Shown: one piece after another, positions 11,258-22,212 of the stretch
Layout: every line of letters begins with the position of its first letter
How positions within the stretch are numbered: position 1 is the stretch's first letter
Source of the DNA: Tetragonia tetragonoides
Lineage: Eukaryota > Streptophyta > Magnoliopsida > Caryophyllales > Aizoaceae
Assembly: GCA_038025085.1 (NCBI GenBank)
Contig: CM076154.1
Coordinates: 35,816,501-35,880,500 of the forward strand
DNA: 64,000 nt
Direction: 5' to 3'
Notes under the pieces: model-generated
Database searches by the model: none
Told to the model about the DNA's origin: nothing
What the model saw: only the letters and a program-made list of their open reading frames with translations
Position numbers and translations under genes: made by a program

Positions 11258-13141
11258 TGAAAGTCACTTATTAGTTTTTGGAACCCACACTTGCTTGGGC
11301 TCCCTTTTCTCAGAATCAGTTTTCACTCTGTCCTTTCTCATCCAAACTTGCTTCACATATTGCTTATTCTTGATGACAGACCTTGTTCTCTCCTGGCATT
11401 CATATCTATAGTGACCACCTTGTCCACAATGCCAGCAGAGTCTGTTATGTTTCAGTCCAACATACTTAGTGTTGGGAGTCCAGTCATCCTTTTTAGATTT
11501 TCTTCCTAAACCATTTTTAAACCTATTGTGGTGATCATTTAGCCATTTTAAGGCTTGGGAAGAACTAGTCCATTAATTAAGACGAACCAGTTTTTCTTGT
11601 ACCTTATCCAACTTGCCTTTATAGTCCTTAGATTTTTCAAGTTCCTTTTCCAAGTTTAACCTAAGAATTTCACATTCAGATTTTAGATCATCTAGGCCAG
11701 TTTCATCACATACATAAATAGGTTCTAATGACTCAGCCGCTTTCTTAGATAAATCAGTCTCAAGAGATAAACATTTACTTTCAAGGATGGACCTTGTTTC
11801 CTACATTTTGCATATTGTTTCTTTGAGATCGTTATTGTCCTTTTTCAAGGTTTTTAACATTTTTTCATAACTTGTCTTAATCTCCAACAGTTCACTTACA
11901 TCTTCCTTAGAGTCATTATAAGCATGCAAAATGTTATCCTTTTCAATGTTTAACTCTTCATACTGATCCATCATAGAAAGTACAATTTTAAGCAATTTAT
12001 CTTTAGACCAAGAAACAATTTGACTCTTAATTTCAAGAATACCTACCTCGATTTCCTCATCTTTAGAAGTGAGATCTGTTCTGGCCATAGTGCATAGATC
12101 CTCCACTTCATCTTCTGGACCATCATCTTCGTTGTCTGACCAACTAGCCAGCATGCTCACATACCTAGCCTCTCTTTTGGTAAACCTTTCTGGCTTTCTG
12201 GAAGAGAATGGACGCTGTTCTGTCTGTGTGTTCTCACTTGGCTCAGGACACTCATTTTTGAAGTGACTGAGTCTTGAGCACTTGTGAGACCTGATCTTGG
12301 ATTTATCAAAGTTTCCACCTCTTCCTGAATTTGACGAAGCTTGATTGAAACTTCCCTTATTTCCATAGAAGCGAGCAAACTTCTTGGGAACAAGGCTTAT
12401 CTCATCTTCATTTAGATCTAGGTCATCTTCAGGAATCTCATCAACTTGAAAAGCAACCTCCTTTTCCCTCTTGGTCTCATTAGTTTTAACTTGTAACTCA
12501 TGAGTCATTAAGTTACCAATTAATTCTTCAACCTTCATGACAGTTAAATCTCTTGCTTCTTGAATAGCCGTTACTTTAGGTGTCCAGACATTGCTTATTG
12601 GAAAACTTCTCTAAAGATTTCTAACAACATCTTCTTCATCAAAAGGTTTGCCAAGAGATTTAAGTTGATTTAGGATATTATTGAACCGAGCATACATATC
12701 TTTGATTGTCTCTGTTGGTTCCATGCTAAACAGTTCATACTGCCTAATCAACATGTCTATTTTGGATTGCTTTACCTGAGAGGTGCCTTCATATGTTGTT
12801 TCCAAAGTCTTCCAAATGCTTTGAGCAGTTTCACATCCTTGAATATGATTGTATTCCTTGGCATCCACTCCACAGTGTAAAATTTGGATAGCCTTAGCAT
12901 TCTTCTCTATCTGCTTCATATCGGTATTGGTCCATTTTTCTGGAGGTTTGATGCTCTTGTTTCCTTCAGCATCCACTAGCTCTACAACCAGATATCCATT
13001 TATAGTTATTTGCCATAACTCATAGTCTACTGCCTTGATGAAAATTTCCATTCTTCGTTTCCACCAGGAGTAGAATTCTTCATTGAACAATGGTGGACGA
13101 TTCGTTGGTTGTCATTCCCTCATCTCACTAGGTGCACTCAT
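11258..13141 (-). pseudogene. Sirevirus gag, copy 1, with nonsense mutations
   Basis: The likely Gag start is the ATG at 13141-13139 (MSAPSEMRE...), followed within ten codons by a stop that copy 2 lacks. Further stops lie at 12611-12613 (same frame as the block starting at 12538) and at 11801. Visible parts are a copia-type capsid region (TDMKQIEKNAKAIQILHCGV), one zinc knuckle in which the first Cys is replaced (SHKCSRLSHFKNEC), and a Lys/Glu-rich coiled-coil segment. A second knuckle, CWHCGQGGHYRYEC, lies near 11430 just before protease. Gag and protease are in one frame apart from the mutations, so the ancestral element made one Gag-Pol polyprotein. Confidence 0.85.
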
Positions 13142-13186
13142 TTTTGCAGAAAAACTCAAGGTGTTAACCTTTTAATGAGCAACCTT

Positions 13187-13198
13187 GCTCTGATACCA
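13187..13198 (-). promoter_or_regulatory. Primer-binding site, initiator tRNA-Met
   Basis: On the minus strand TGGTATCAGAGC lies two bases inside the 5' LTR. It is complementary to the 3' end of plant initiator tRNA-Met, the usual primer of copia elements. Copy 2 has the same site at 41784-41795. Confidence 0.9.
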
Positions 13199-13200
13199 AC

Positions 13201-14670
13201 TGAAGAGTGCCTAAGTTATTCTAGAGGGAGGGTGAATAGAGTGACTCCAATTTCTCGCGTTTATGCAACTTGAGAACAAGGTAGAGAATAGCGTTATGGA
13301 CGCTGTTCCTATGCAGCAGGTTAAGACAGAATATAAAAGCAGAACGTAAATAACACAAGGCTTTTTTCACGTGGAAAACCTCCTAGGCTCAATAGGAGTA
13401 AAAACCACGACCCAGTTACTTGGGATTTTGTCACACTACTTATCTTATAACTAGAGCCAAAATTCAGGATACAACACAGTACCCTAACACCACCACACAC
13501 CGTTACTGATGCGTTGCCTATCTCTCAGAATCACACACTGATCTGAGAGATGCTCTACACTCGTTACTGAGTTAGAGACCTTACAAATAACCAGATTGTT
13601 TGTCCTATTACACGCTTCAACACTAGGAAATATAAGACCACAAAAACCTATTATGCAATGACCAATCTAAGCAAAGACTCAAACTGACCAGGATAGGGAA
13701 CAGGGTTCAAGGTTGTTCTTTGTGAGTACTGGACGTATCTGGCTTGGACGAGTAAACGCTTTGCACAAATGATTCTGAGTTCAATGATGCACACAAAGCT
13801 TAACCCTACAACTGAGCATATCAGGCGCCTTATATAGGCAGGCCCAAAACAAGCTCAGTCAGTTAGGTTAAATCTCTTCACAATATTAATGATAAGATTT
13901 ACCAAAAAATAGGATAGAGTTTAAGTAAAGATCAAAGACATTTCCTTAACTCAACCTATGAGATAAAATCCGTCCAAATTCATTAACAGAAAATCTCGGC
14001 CAGCTAGCAATTATCAGAATATAATCTCTAAACGATAATTAGAAATATTCCAGAAGATAATTCACTTGCTTAATAATATATACTTGGCCATTAAGTAAAA
14101 TACTTTTTCCAAGATAATATCTTTTCAAAATAAAATACTTTTCTGTTAAAATACGATTTTGCAAAATTCATTTTTTCCAAAGCAAAATATATTTCTTCAG
14201 AAGAATATTTGTGTGAATATCTAAAAAGATAATACACAAAATATTTGTAGAAATAATAAATATGAATTTATGCAACCTCGTCCAGATACACAGCTTAGAA
14301 GGAACAGGGTCCAATCAAGTTGTTCCCCTTTGGTTCCTTCACGTTGCAGTGCTGGTCATAGAGAACAGGGTTCACAAGAATGCTCCCCTGTACTCATGGA
14401 CACATGCACTCAGTCCTACAACCTTGTTCCCTTGTCATGATCAATTTAGACTCTTGCTAAGTAGTCAAGCATAGTACATAAAGACTAATGACAAATGCAC
14501 TTAACTACATTACATTATCTTCATGTCTTGTTAGGATCCAAGCATCTTCATGAGCAATCATGCTTTGAACATTATACCTTCTTGCATCCTTAAGTCAACC
14601 TGCCATCATAGTTAGTTCACATATAGATAAGGACACTTTATTTGTTTTCATCAAAACCAGAAACCCAACA
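13201..14670 (-). repeat. 5' LTR of Sirevirus copy 1
   Basis: This 1470-base LTR has TG...CA ends (TGTTGGG at the start and CTTCA at the end, minus strand). A TATATAAGG promoter box on the minus strand lies near 13829-13836, within a conserved GCCTATATAAGGCGCC context, so transcription would run towards gag. Confidence 0.92.
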
Positions 14671-14675
14671 GTACA

Positions 14676-15020
14676 GTTTGCTTGCATTTTACACCTCTTT
14701 ATATGTACAATTCAACATAAAAGTAGAATAGTTTTAAGATGTTAAGTACTCAAGGAAGTTAAGAATTTGTCATGAGAAATTATATATGCAACACAGCAAT
14801 ACATATTTCATTCTGAAACTATCACCAGGTACCACTTGCATTATTCCTACTTGCAGCTAGATTTATATGTTGTCTCAAATTAAGGGCACTAGATTATTTA
14901 CTGACGATATTAATACTATACGTTATCTTTCTCATTCCTTGCATGATATAAATACATAAACAAGTTTGATGTCCAGCTAGCCTCAGAAAGTCTTTCCATT
15001 TTGAGATGCAAATGCATTCT
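14676..15020. other. Sequence downstream of RIP copy 1, no gene seen
   Basis: The first bases after the target duplication, CAGTTTGCT, continue the RIP 3' flank as it appears after the second RIP gene. Nothing else recognisable is present; the stretch is AT-rich. Confidence 0.4.
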
Positions 15021-15282
15021 GGGTGTGGTTGTTAGAGTTGAATTTATCAGAACTGAATTGAATTCATCAACATCACTAAACTGGATACTACTACACTGAA
15101 CTGGACATAATTGAACTGAATTGAACACAACTTGATATGTGAGACAAAAAGCATTTTTTTGAACTCAGCACCACTGAACTGAACTGAACATCATTTAACT
15201 GAATTATTTGAAATCACTGAATTGGCACCTGAACTGTATTGAACTGAACTAACCGTATAAGCTCTAGCTAACAAACGCACCC
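15021..15282. mobile_element. MITE-like element rich in CTGAACTGAA repeats
   Basis: The ends form an imperfect inverted repeat: GGGTGTGGTTGTTAG on the left and, reverse-complemented on the right, GGGTGCGTTTGTTAG. The interior is built of degenerate CTGAACTGAA words. A related element in the other phase (TTCAGTTCAG) is at 56419-56593. The target duplication is unclear, so the superfamily is not assigned. Confidence 0.55.
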
Positions 15283-15723
15283 TCAGTTGCATGCTATATT
15301 TGACAACGCGTCCATCTATCTATTTTCATCCTCCCCCAGTAAGGATTCTGTGTCCCACTTTGTGTGTTATGCATCTCCTGTTCCACTCCCTTATACTTTT
15401 AAATTTACTTTATTATTGAATTAGAATGCTTGATAAAATTAAATCATGGACGATTGAGATGTGGTTGAATTGGGATAGAGAGGTACATAAAATAGGACAT
15501 AGGAGACAAATGACTACCCGGCGACAACCATCGCAAACGGAACCCATCTCTTGTGAGAAACCCCAATTGAACCCCCAAACCACCCACAAAAAATTATCAA
15601 TAACTTCTCTCACCGATTACCCCCAAAACCACTATCCTACACGCTTATCGACGGTTATTTCACTTCAAAATCGATGCCGAACTCAAGCAACCGATTCTCA
15701 TCAAAGCATGGGAATTCTGGGCC

Positions 15724-16257
15724 TTGCTTGATAAACCACACAAAAAGAAAAGAAAGCAAAATGTTATTCTCCTTAAATGGGATCCACCTCCTTTGGATTG
15801 GATAATGCTCAACTGTGATGCTTGTTATGACAGCAACAACCAAGTGTCTAGTATTGCAGGGGTATTCAGGGATCATGATGCTAGTTGGATCAAAGGATTT
15901 TGTAGAAAAATCAAAGCTCAAAGTGCCCTTGCTGCTGAGTTGATGGCCATTAGGGAGGGCTTATTGCAGATTAAAGTGAATAGATGGAACAAAATTCTGA
16001 TTAAATCTGACTCGAAACAAGCTGTGGGACTTTTAAACCAAGAAGCAGTTAATAAAGACTTATTAATGCATCTGGTTTTGGAGTGCAAGGAGCTGATGAA
16101 GACTTTGGATCAAGTGCAGATCAGTCATTGCCTTAGAGAGAAGAATACTTTAGCTGATTCATTAGCTAAATATGCTTTAGCTAAACATGCTTTAGCTAAA
16201 TACAAATGGTTACAAATTAGTAGGGAGTGGCTTTATGAAGCCTTTTTGTATTACTAA
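15724..16257 (+). CDS. RNase H-like (RVT_3) domain protein, probably LINE-derived
   Basis: An uninterrupted 177-residue ORF of the plant RNase H-like family commonly found as the C-terminal domain of non-LTR retrotransposons or as stand-alone domesticated copies. The acidic catalytic set is visible: Asp in MLNCDACYD (about 32), Glu in ALAAELMAIREG (about 72), Asp in LIKSDSKQAV (about 95) and Asp in NTLADSLAKY (about 146). Near the C-terminus a 15-base unit is tandemly repeated, giving ALAKYALAKHALAKY. The first 20 residues are basic and poorly conserved, so the true start could lie elsewhere or the ORF may be the last exon of a larger unit. No RT domain lies next to it. Whether it is expressed cannot be told. 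Confidence 0.6.
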   Translation: MLDKPHKKKRKQNVILLKWDPPPLDWIMLNCDACYDSNNQVSSIAGVFRDHDASWIKGFCRKIKAQSALAAELMAIREGLLQIKVNRWNKILIKSDSKQAVGLLNQEAVNKDLLMHLVLECKELMKTLDQVQISHCLREKNTLADSLAKYALAKHALAKYKWLQISREWLYEAFLYY

Positions 16258-16644
16258 TTTAGTGCGATTGATTACGGTTTGGTATAAGCATTATTTGTAA
16301 CCATTTGTTTGTATCAATATATATATGTCAAATTGAGTTCTCACCAAGTATTGAATAAGTAATAAATAGTCATAAATGCATGGGTGATTAAAAAAAACTA
16401 GAAATAGTTTTATTTTATTTAATTTTAATAAGAAATAAGTAACATAAGTATTATATTTATTAGGAATCCTAAAAAAATTATAAATTCACTAAAAATGTAA
16501 TTTCTTTGTTTAAATATGTTTTTTGGTTGATAAAAAGATTATTATTGTTCTTTGCTACTCCTATTATTGAACTTTATATATTGATATGATTAAAAAAATT
16601 TATCGTATTTCTTTTAGATAATAGAGTGTGCATGATAAACAAGA

Positions 16645-16674
16645 ACCCGTGCATCGCACGGACATGAAATCTAG
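16645..16674 (+). mobile_element. Helitron 3' terminus
   Basis: The hairpin CCGTGC, loop ATC, GCACGG is followed by ACATGAAAT and CTAG at 16671-16674, with T as the next base. This is the canonical 3' end of a plant Helitron and resembles the end of the Helitron at 1707. I could not fix the 5' TC end upstream, so only the terminus is called. Confidence 0.65.
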
Positions 16675-16751
16675 TACGAATCAATGGAATGTACGATTAA
16701 GATTAATAAATTAAAGATTTATCGTTCTTTATCATCAAAGCTAAATAAAAT

Positions 16752-16829
16752 ACTTCATTTCAGGATAATAGAATACGGATACGAATATAAGTATTTCATT
16801 TCAGGATAATAGAATACGGATACACATAG
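16752..16829. repeat. Two-copy tandem duplication
   Basis: A unit of about 40-46 bases containing TTTCAGGATAATAGAATACG occurs twice in direct succession. It lies in AT-rich non-coding sequence. Confidence 0.75.
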
Positions 16830-18678
16830 GGACTATATAAAATAAGGATCTCTATCAAAAGACTTTTTCTCAATAAATGGGCCCGAGATAATAATATCAT
16901 GATAATAACTAAATAATGTAAAATGATGAAAACCATTTAAACATCACTTTTAGGTGCATTTTAATATTTTTAAAACAAAAAATAGATAAATAAATAAAAA
17001 ATATGTTTAAAGAAGTAATGACGGTTAAGTATCTCCAAGTATCCTACAGATTACAGTGTCGATATTCGAGAAGTATAGAATGCAGTATTAGAATTTAGAA
17101 GTATGGATGCAACTTACTGTAGCATAAATTCCTGAGTTTCCCACCAAAAAAGAAAATAAATTCCAATTGAGTTTGACTTTATGGCTTGTTTGGATCCAGT
17201 CAATATATGTTTTTTTGGTTACAGTTTGGATCCAGTCAATTTGATTGCATTGCTGGATATGGCCCAAAGGCCTAATTCTGATACGAGAGTACTTTGGTAG
17301 AATTTAGAATTGGATCAAAACTATTTGAAAAGTTGAAATACTCCGTACAAGGATTTTAAATGCCCACCTAAATCAGGTTGTAAATTATACTTCTCCGGTT
17401 CTCCTATAACATTCAGGCCCAACCCATTAATTACACTCCCGTCCCAATGCGGCCCAAACCATTACCACTCGTCCACTCCCCCCCTCGCCCACAAATTTAT
17501 TTATTATTTTTTTAGGAGGTAAGGAGGTCCATTTTCAGAATAGTCCATCTCGGATTATAAAGCTCAGAAGCTTAGTGGACAAGCATTTCGGGAAAAGGGT
17601 GAATAAGGGGAACATTGCCAGGTGGTGTTACTTAAACGCTACAAATTTTGTGAACTCCCAGTTTTTGTGTTTCCAATTTTCCAATCCATGAAAGTGTCTA
17701 ATTTTTATGTAATTTTAGTCCAAATACCGTATATTTGTGTTTTATCAACCCATCTTCCTCTTTTACACTATATATATTTGAAGTTTTCGTCCTCTCACAC
17801 TCAAAATCTTACTTCCGCCATTGCATCCACCCTAACTTTTGAATTGACACACAATCCCCCGCCTTTTGGTGAGATGATGATTACAATTTAGTGAAACAAA
17901 TGTCACTCTGCTTATAATAAGTGACCATATATATAATCCTAAATAAATACCCCATTCTTCTGTGAGTTGATCTCACACAAAATAAACTTACTTCTCAGAT
18001 TTCGGTAAGTAAATATTATTCTTCGATAAGTAATTAAAGTGAATGCCACTCATTTGACTCCATACACCCAAAATCCCAAAAGCATATCATGGATTTTGCG
18101 TTGTTTACTCGTCTTCAATAACCATGGTCCCGTATGAAGCGGGAAAGAAATAGTGTAGTTCACTTTTTTGCCCATTTATATGTAAGTGATTGCTTTGTTA
18201 CTCGTAATATTGATGATTTTTCCGCAATTGTCTACCACTTTTGGTTAAAGACATTCAGTCGATGAATAAATTTTGATTGAAGTTGGGGGATAAAAATTTT
18301 AAAAAAAAAAAAAAAACATCGTTAGTTATCACCTCTTAAGAACCAAGATTACAAAGAAAACAAAAGGTTTGCCATCGTTGTTTCCTGTTTATCACGTCGG
18401 CAAAGAATCTGATGGGAGAAAAAATTAATAAGAAGAAGAAGAAGGCGTGTAACACGTCGCCGCATAAACGTCGGAATCTGAACCACGTGAAACGAGCTAC
18501 TTAATTCACGAGAAAGGGACTATTAAGTACTAACCCATGTGAAACTGAACAGTGGAACACCAATAATTTTGTTGTTGTGACATTATCAAGACTAAAAAGT
18601 TTAGAAATTAGTTTTCAATATATTGGTAAAAATTATCTAGTGAGGATCAATGTTAGGTTAGACGAGGGAGAATGTTTA
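16830..18678. other. Intergenic AT-rich sequence, no gene supported
   Basis: I see no coding region with family similarity. The 89-residue ORF at 17622-17891 has no recognisable domain and atypical composition. A poly-A run of about 17 bases is at 18300-18316. Confidence 0.5.
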
Positions 18679-18837
18679 GTTTACCCATCGGGTAGTCTAC
18701 CTGAATAATGTGGATAAGAAATATAAGCATGTACATTGGAACTCAAATAAATTATTTTCAACTCAAAAAACAAAGTATTAAAACTCAACCAATGACTAAT
18801 TCACACATCATTCGGGTAGACTATGCGGTGGGTAAAC
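18679..18837. mobile_element. Small TIR element (Stowaway-size MITE)
   Basis: Inverted ends GTTTACCC...GGGTAAAC are flanked on both sides by TA. The similarity extends inward imperfectly (GGGTAGTCTACC and GGGTAGACTATG). The length of about 159 bases and a TA duplication suit a Tc1/mariner-derived MITE, though the terminal sequence is not the classic Stowaway CTCCCTCC. Confidence 0.5.
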
Positions 18838-18984
18838 TAATACTTATCCGTGAGGACGATGAGTCGATGATTATCTTTTAGTGAAATAAAGTTATTTTAT
18901 GTCAAAATAACCTCTTTATGTCTAAATATTGACCCTACTTTATAAATATGAGCTGAACTCACATAAGACATGCCCTTTAAAAAA

Positions 18985-19131
<147 letters not shown>

Positions 19132-19338
19132 GTTAGACTTATAACTTTAGGCTACACGAATTCAGATATTGTTGGTGTCAGTACAAGCGGTAACGAGTAC
19201 AAGTGCTTGAATTTAAGAGGAAACAATAATTAGGTGCTCGAGTTTGAATAAAAATGTCCGATCCACGATGTTAGCATTTTATAATTGGACAACTTCTTGT
19301 TTAATTTCTTTGTTGAGAACATTAATTTTTCTTGCCAT

Positions 19339-19342
<4 letters not shown>

Positions 19343-19396
<54 letters not shown>
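19343..19396. repeat. (AAT)n microsatellite
   Basis: About 18 tandem AAT triplets in non-coding sequence. Confidence 0.97.
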
Positions 19397-19397
<1 letters not shown>

Positions 19398-20834
19398 TTC
19401 TGTTTCAAAATCTGCAACATTTCTCCTTGGTACGGAGTTGAATGGGAGTTAAATTTTGAAACAAAAAGTTCTTATTTACCATTACTTTAATATGAGAGTG
19501 GGAGTTGGAAGATAATAATGACAAGAAAAAATTAGAGTATGATGGATATTTAACACCCAAAACATTACTAAAAAGACTATGCTAAATACAACATGTGGGA
19601 GATCTTAGCACAAATATAAAAGAAAAGTGGGTACTAAATTTTGGACGGAGAAACGAGGGAGTAATCATTTAAAAGCCGTGTTCGTTTTTCTTTTGTTGAG
19701 AACATTTGTCTTATCATTGATAGGGATATTATTGTTGTTTCCCCTTCTCTGGAGAATATAGCCAGAAATAAACAGAGTGCACATGGCACAAACTTAGGTT
19801 GAACAATGGGCAATAAGTCCAAAACTATTTCGAGCCCACAAATTATAATTGGCCTCTAATAAGACATTATGAGTACCCAAATTAAATAACTGTTTTCATT
19901 ATCCAACTTTTAGCACAACTATTAATCAATATCATTAGTTCATAGGAATATTCAACATCCGAAAGTTAACTGGAACTCAGGATTTTAGTTATTATTGGAT
20001 TGAGTAAACTATACATCAGGAATTATCGATATATAACACTATTAATCACTAAAATACGGTAAAAATCAATTGTACCTTATCCATTTAACCACATGGAATC
20101 GTGTTTGACCTATTTAATTAATAATGTCAATAAATTATAACCTGTTTATCTACCGTACTAGTTTGTGTTGTGTTATTGTGTCATGTTGACTTTTGCCAGC
20201 TCTGATCCAGTAGTGTAGGGCGAGTGCATGTGTGATTCACATTTTTTAGTAGGGGACATAAAGCAAGAGCTTCCTCTCTTTAGTGTTTAGCCACTCCTGG
20301 ATTCTTGGTGAGTGTTGACGGCTACACCTACACTACAGCTAGCCAATAATGCAACTATCATAGTTAACCAAAGTCAAAAAGACAAACTAACAAAATAAAA
20401 AATAAAAAAATACTAGCAATAATGCAAGTAGTTCATTGTTTGAAGAAGACGAAGTAGTAGTATATATAAATGGCTTTACTTGCAATTGAATTGTGTATCA
20501 CGGATTCACGATCCTCACAAAGAACCCTCACAAATAATTATACCACAGGAATTGCTTCAAGAGGTTTTCAACAAGGTACACCAGATTTTCTTCTCTTTAG
20601 TAATTTCTACTTCCTTTATAAATATTTGTATATATCTGTTTGAATCTCTTATATATATTCATTTCTGATAGATAACCTAATTAAATAAATGACCAATCAA
20701 ATTCTTTTATCACTTTTTTGCTTATCACTTGGTCGATCATTCATTCATATGAGAAACATGAATCTACTTTTGTGGAAAAAAGAACAAAAATTTATAAAAA
20801 TCCAAGCATTTTACTGGCCAGACAACTGGACTAA
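19397..20834. other. Intergenic sequence, possible gene remnant near 20480
   Basis: A short plus-strand frame at 20480-20575 (MQLNCVSRIHDPHKEPSQ, continuing to FNK) ends at AAG|GTACAC and looks exon-like, but I do not recognise a family and find no continuation. The remainder is AT-rich without support for genes. Confidence 0.3.
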
Positions 20835-21191
20835 TAGCCTATTTGGGAGTTTTGGGTGGGAATGGGAGGGAAGAGAATGGAGGAGGACGGGAAGGGAAGA
20901 GAATGGAGGAGGATGAAGGTGAAATATTTCACCTTATTTGGGAGTTTAAGTAATGAGAAGGGAGGGGAATGGAGGGGAGCTGACTACTGTCACTTAAAAA
21001 TTCTCCTTCCCCTCCATTCCCCCTCAATTTGGAGGGGGGGGGGGAGGGACAAAAATTGAGTTAATGGAGGGGAACTGTTCCCCTTCATTCTCATCCCCTC
21101 CTCTCTTAAAAAATTTGACAAATAAGAAGAACTTTTTATTTGCACCTCTTTCCCCTCTCTTCCCTCCATTCTCCAACTTCCAAACATGCTC
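20835..21191. mobile_element. Tourist-like (PIF/Harbinger) MITE
   Basis: The terminal inverted repeats are TAGCCTATTTGGGAGTT and, reverse-complemented from the right, GAGCATGTTTGGAAGTT. They are flanked by TAA on both sides (20832-20834, 21192-21194), the target duplication of PIF/Harbinger elements. The interior is a purine/pyrimidine-rich, partly self-complementary sequence (GGAGGGAAGAGAATGGAGG and its complement). There is no coding capacity; the ORFs inside it are shadows of the purine tracts. Confidence 0.75.
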
Positions 21192-21465
21192 TAAGATATT
21201 CCTCTCATTAAATGTCACAATAGAGAAATAATTAGAGTATATATTAAAAAAAAATTATTGCCAAAAAGAGAGCTAATCAGGGATTTAGAAGAAAATTATG
21301 AGAGGGGCACCAATTAAGAGAGTCAAATGATTTTTTTTCCGTCTTTTCTCTCTCCTTAGCTCAGTCAGTCAAGTGAAATATTCTTTTTATAATGTGGGTT
21401 GGGGGCCTTTACATGGTTTTGTTGGGGTTTGGGCGGGGCAAGTCTTTTTATTGTAGGGGGCACTT

Positions 21466-21683
21466 TTTTTTTGCTACAAGGATGCATGCAATAGTCTGCA
21501 AACCACACGCGCTGGGAAAGCCAACCCATTTTTGATGGGCCGACGAGTTCAAATAGAGGAATAGACCCTCCCTATAAAAAAAGGTGGAGGAGATTTTTAT
21601 TATTCTTCCTATATGAGGATTCGAACCCCTGACCACTAAATTGTAAGAGGAGAGCACTTACCACTTGAACTCCCAACTCATTA
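21466..21683 (-). mobile_element. tRNA-derived SINE with a 19-bp target duplication
   Basis: On the minus strand the element begins with a tRNA-like head: an A-box-like TTCAAGTGGTAAGTG and a perfect pol III B box GGTTCGAATCC at 21627-21617. It ends in a short oligo-A tail (plus-strand T run at 21466-21473). The flanks carry the identical direct repeat TTTATTGTAGGGGGCACTT at 21447-21465 and 21684-21702. The length of about 218 bases fits plant SINEs. Confidence 0.88.
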
Positions 21684-21702
21684 TTTATTGTAGGGGGCAC
21701 TT

Positions 21703-22212
21703 ACTTAACACTTGACTGCTCATATCTAAGTTGTGGCACGTCCTCTTTGTATTTAAAGGCTAAATCCTCCCTTGACAACCAATCAATTTTTAGGTCCTCC
21801 CATGAACACCACCTATATACATCTTTGGTTTTAAATCATGACTACTTGGTTTTGTAGATTAGGCCCACTAGTGCCCATTAGGCATTGTTAATTGTTGTAG
21901 GTCCAAAGTACTGCATCTTTATTTGTCATTAGAGCATAATCTATTCCACATTTTGGTTGTATGAAACTTCTATTCATGATTTTTGGAGCAAATTTATTGA
22001 TTAAGAAAACATTTTAGAAAGATTTCACGCATGTTACTAATTATCACACTTCATTAATCAATTCATCATTCGATATCTCCATTAATCTACGGATGATGGA
22101 TGGATGATTCGCGAATGACGGATAGAGAAGATGATGGTTCATCTGCCCCTAATCCAATCCATTTACATTCCTAATCTTGATCTAATTGCAATATTATATC
22201 AGGTGAAGGAGT
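21703..22212 (+). promoter_or_regulatory. Upstream region of the intact RIP gene
   Basis: These 510 bases separate the SINE from the RIP start codon. No convincing TATA box could be singled out in the AT-rich sequence; the SINE lies about 530 bases upstream of the ATG. There is a short GATGGATGATTCGCG/GATGACGGAT-type direct repeat near 22093-22130. Confidence 0.35.

Larger units (their letters stand above)
831..14670 (-). mobile_element. Sirevirus-type Ty1/copia LTR retrotransposon, copy 1 (decayed)
   Basis: This is a full-length LTR retrotransposon read on the minus strand. The order from high to low coordinate is 5' LTR (13201-14670), tRNA-iMet primer-binding site, gag, protease, integrase, RT, RNase H, an env-like extra ORF, polypurine tract and 3' LTR (831-4835, split by a Helitron). 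The copia order (integrase before RT), the long Gag with a coiled coil, the iMet primer and the extra ORF after pol are hallmarks of the Sirevirus lineage. The LTRs are TG...CA. The flanking 5 bases are ATACA (826-830) and GTACA (14671-14675), a target duplication with one G-to-A change. The RIP copy 2 flank has GTACA at the same place, which supports this as the insertion point. All coding regions carry stops or frameshifts, so this copy is not autonomous. Confidence 0.93.

Noticed and set aside
17622..17891. 89-residue ORF as a possible gene
   Set aside because: AT-rich composition, no recognised domain, no promoter or homologous context.
21617..21690. A true tRNA gene
   Set aside because: Only the pol III boxes and part of the cloverleaf are present, followed by a SINE body, A tail and target duplication.
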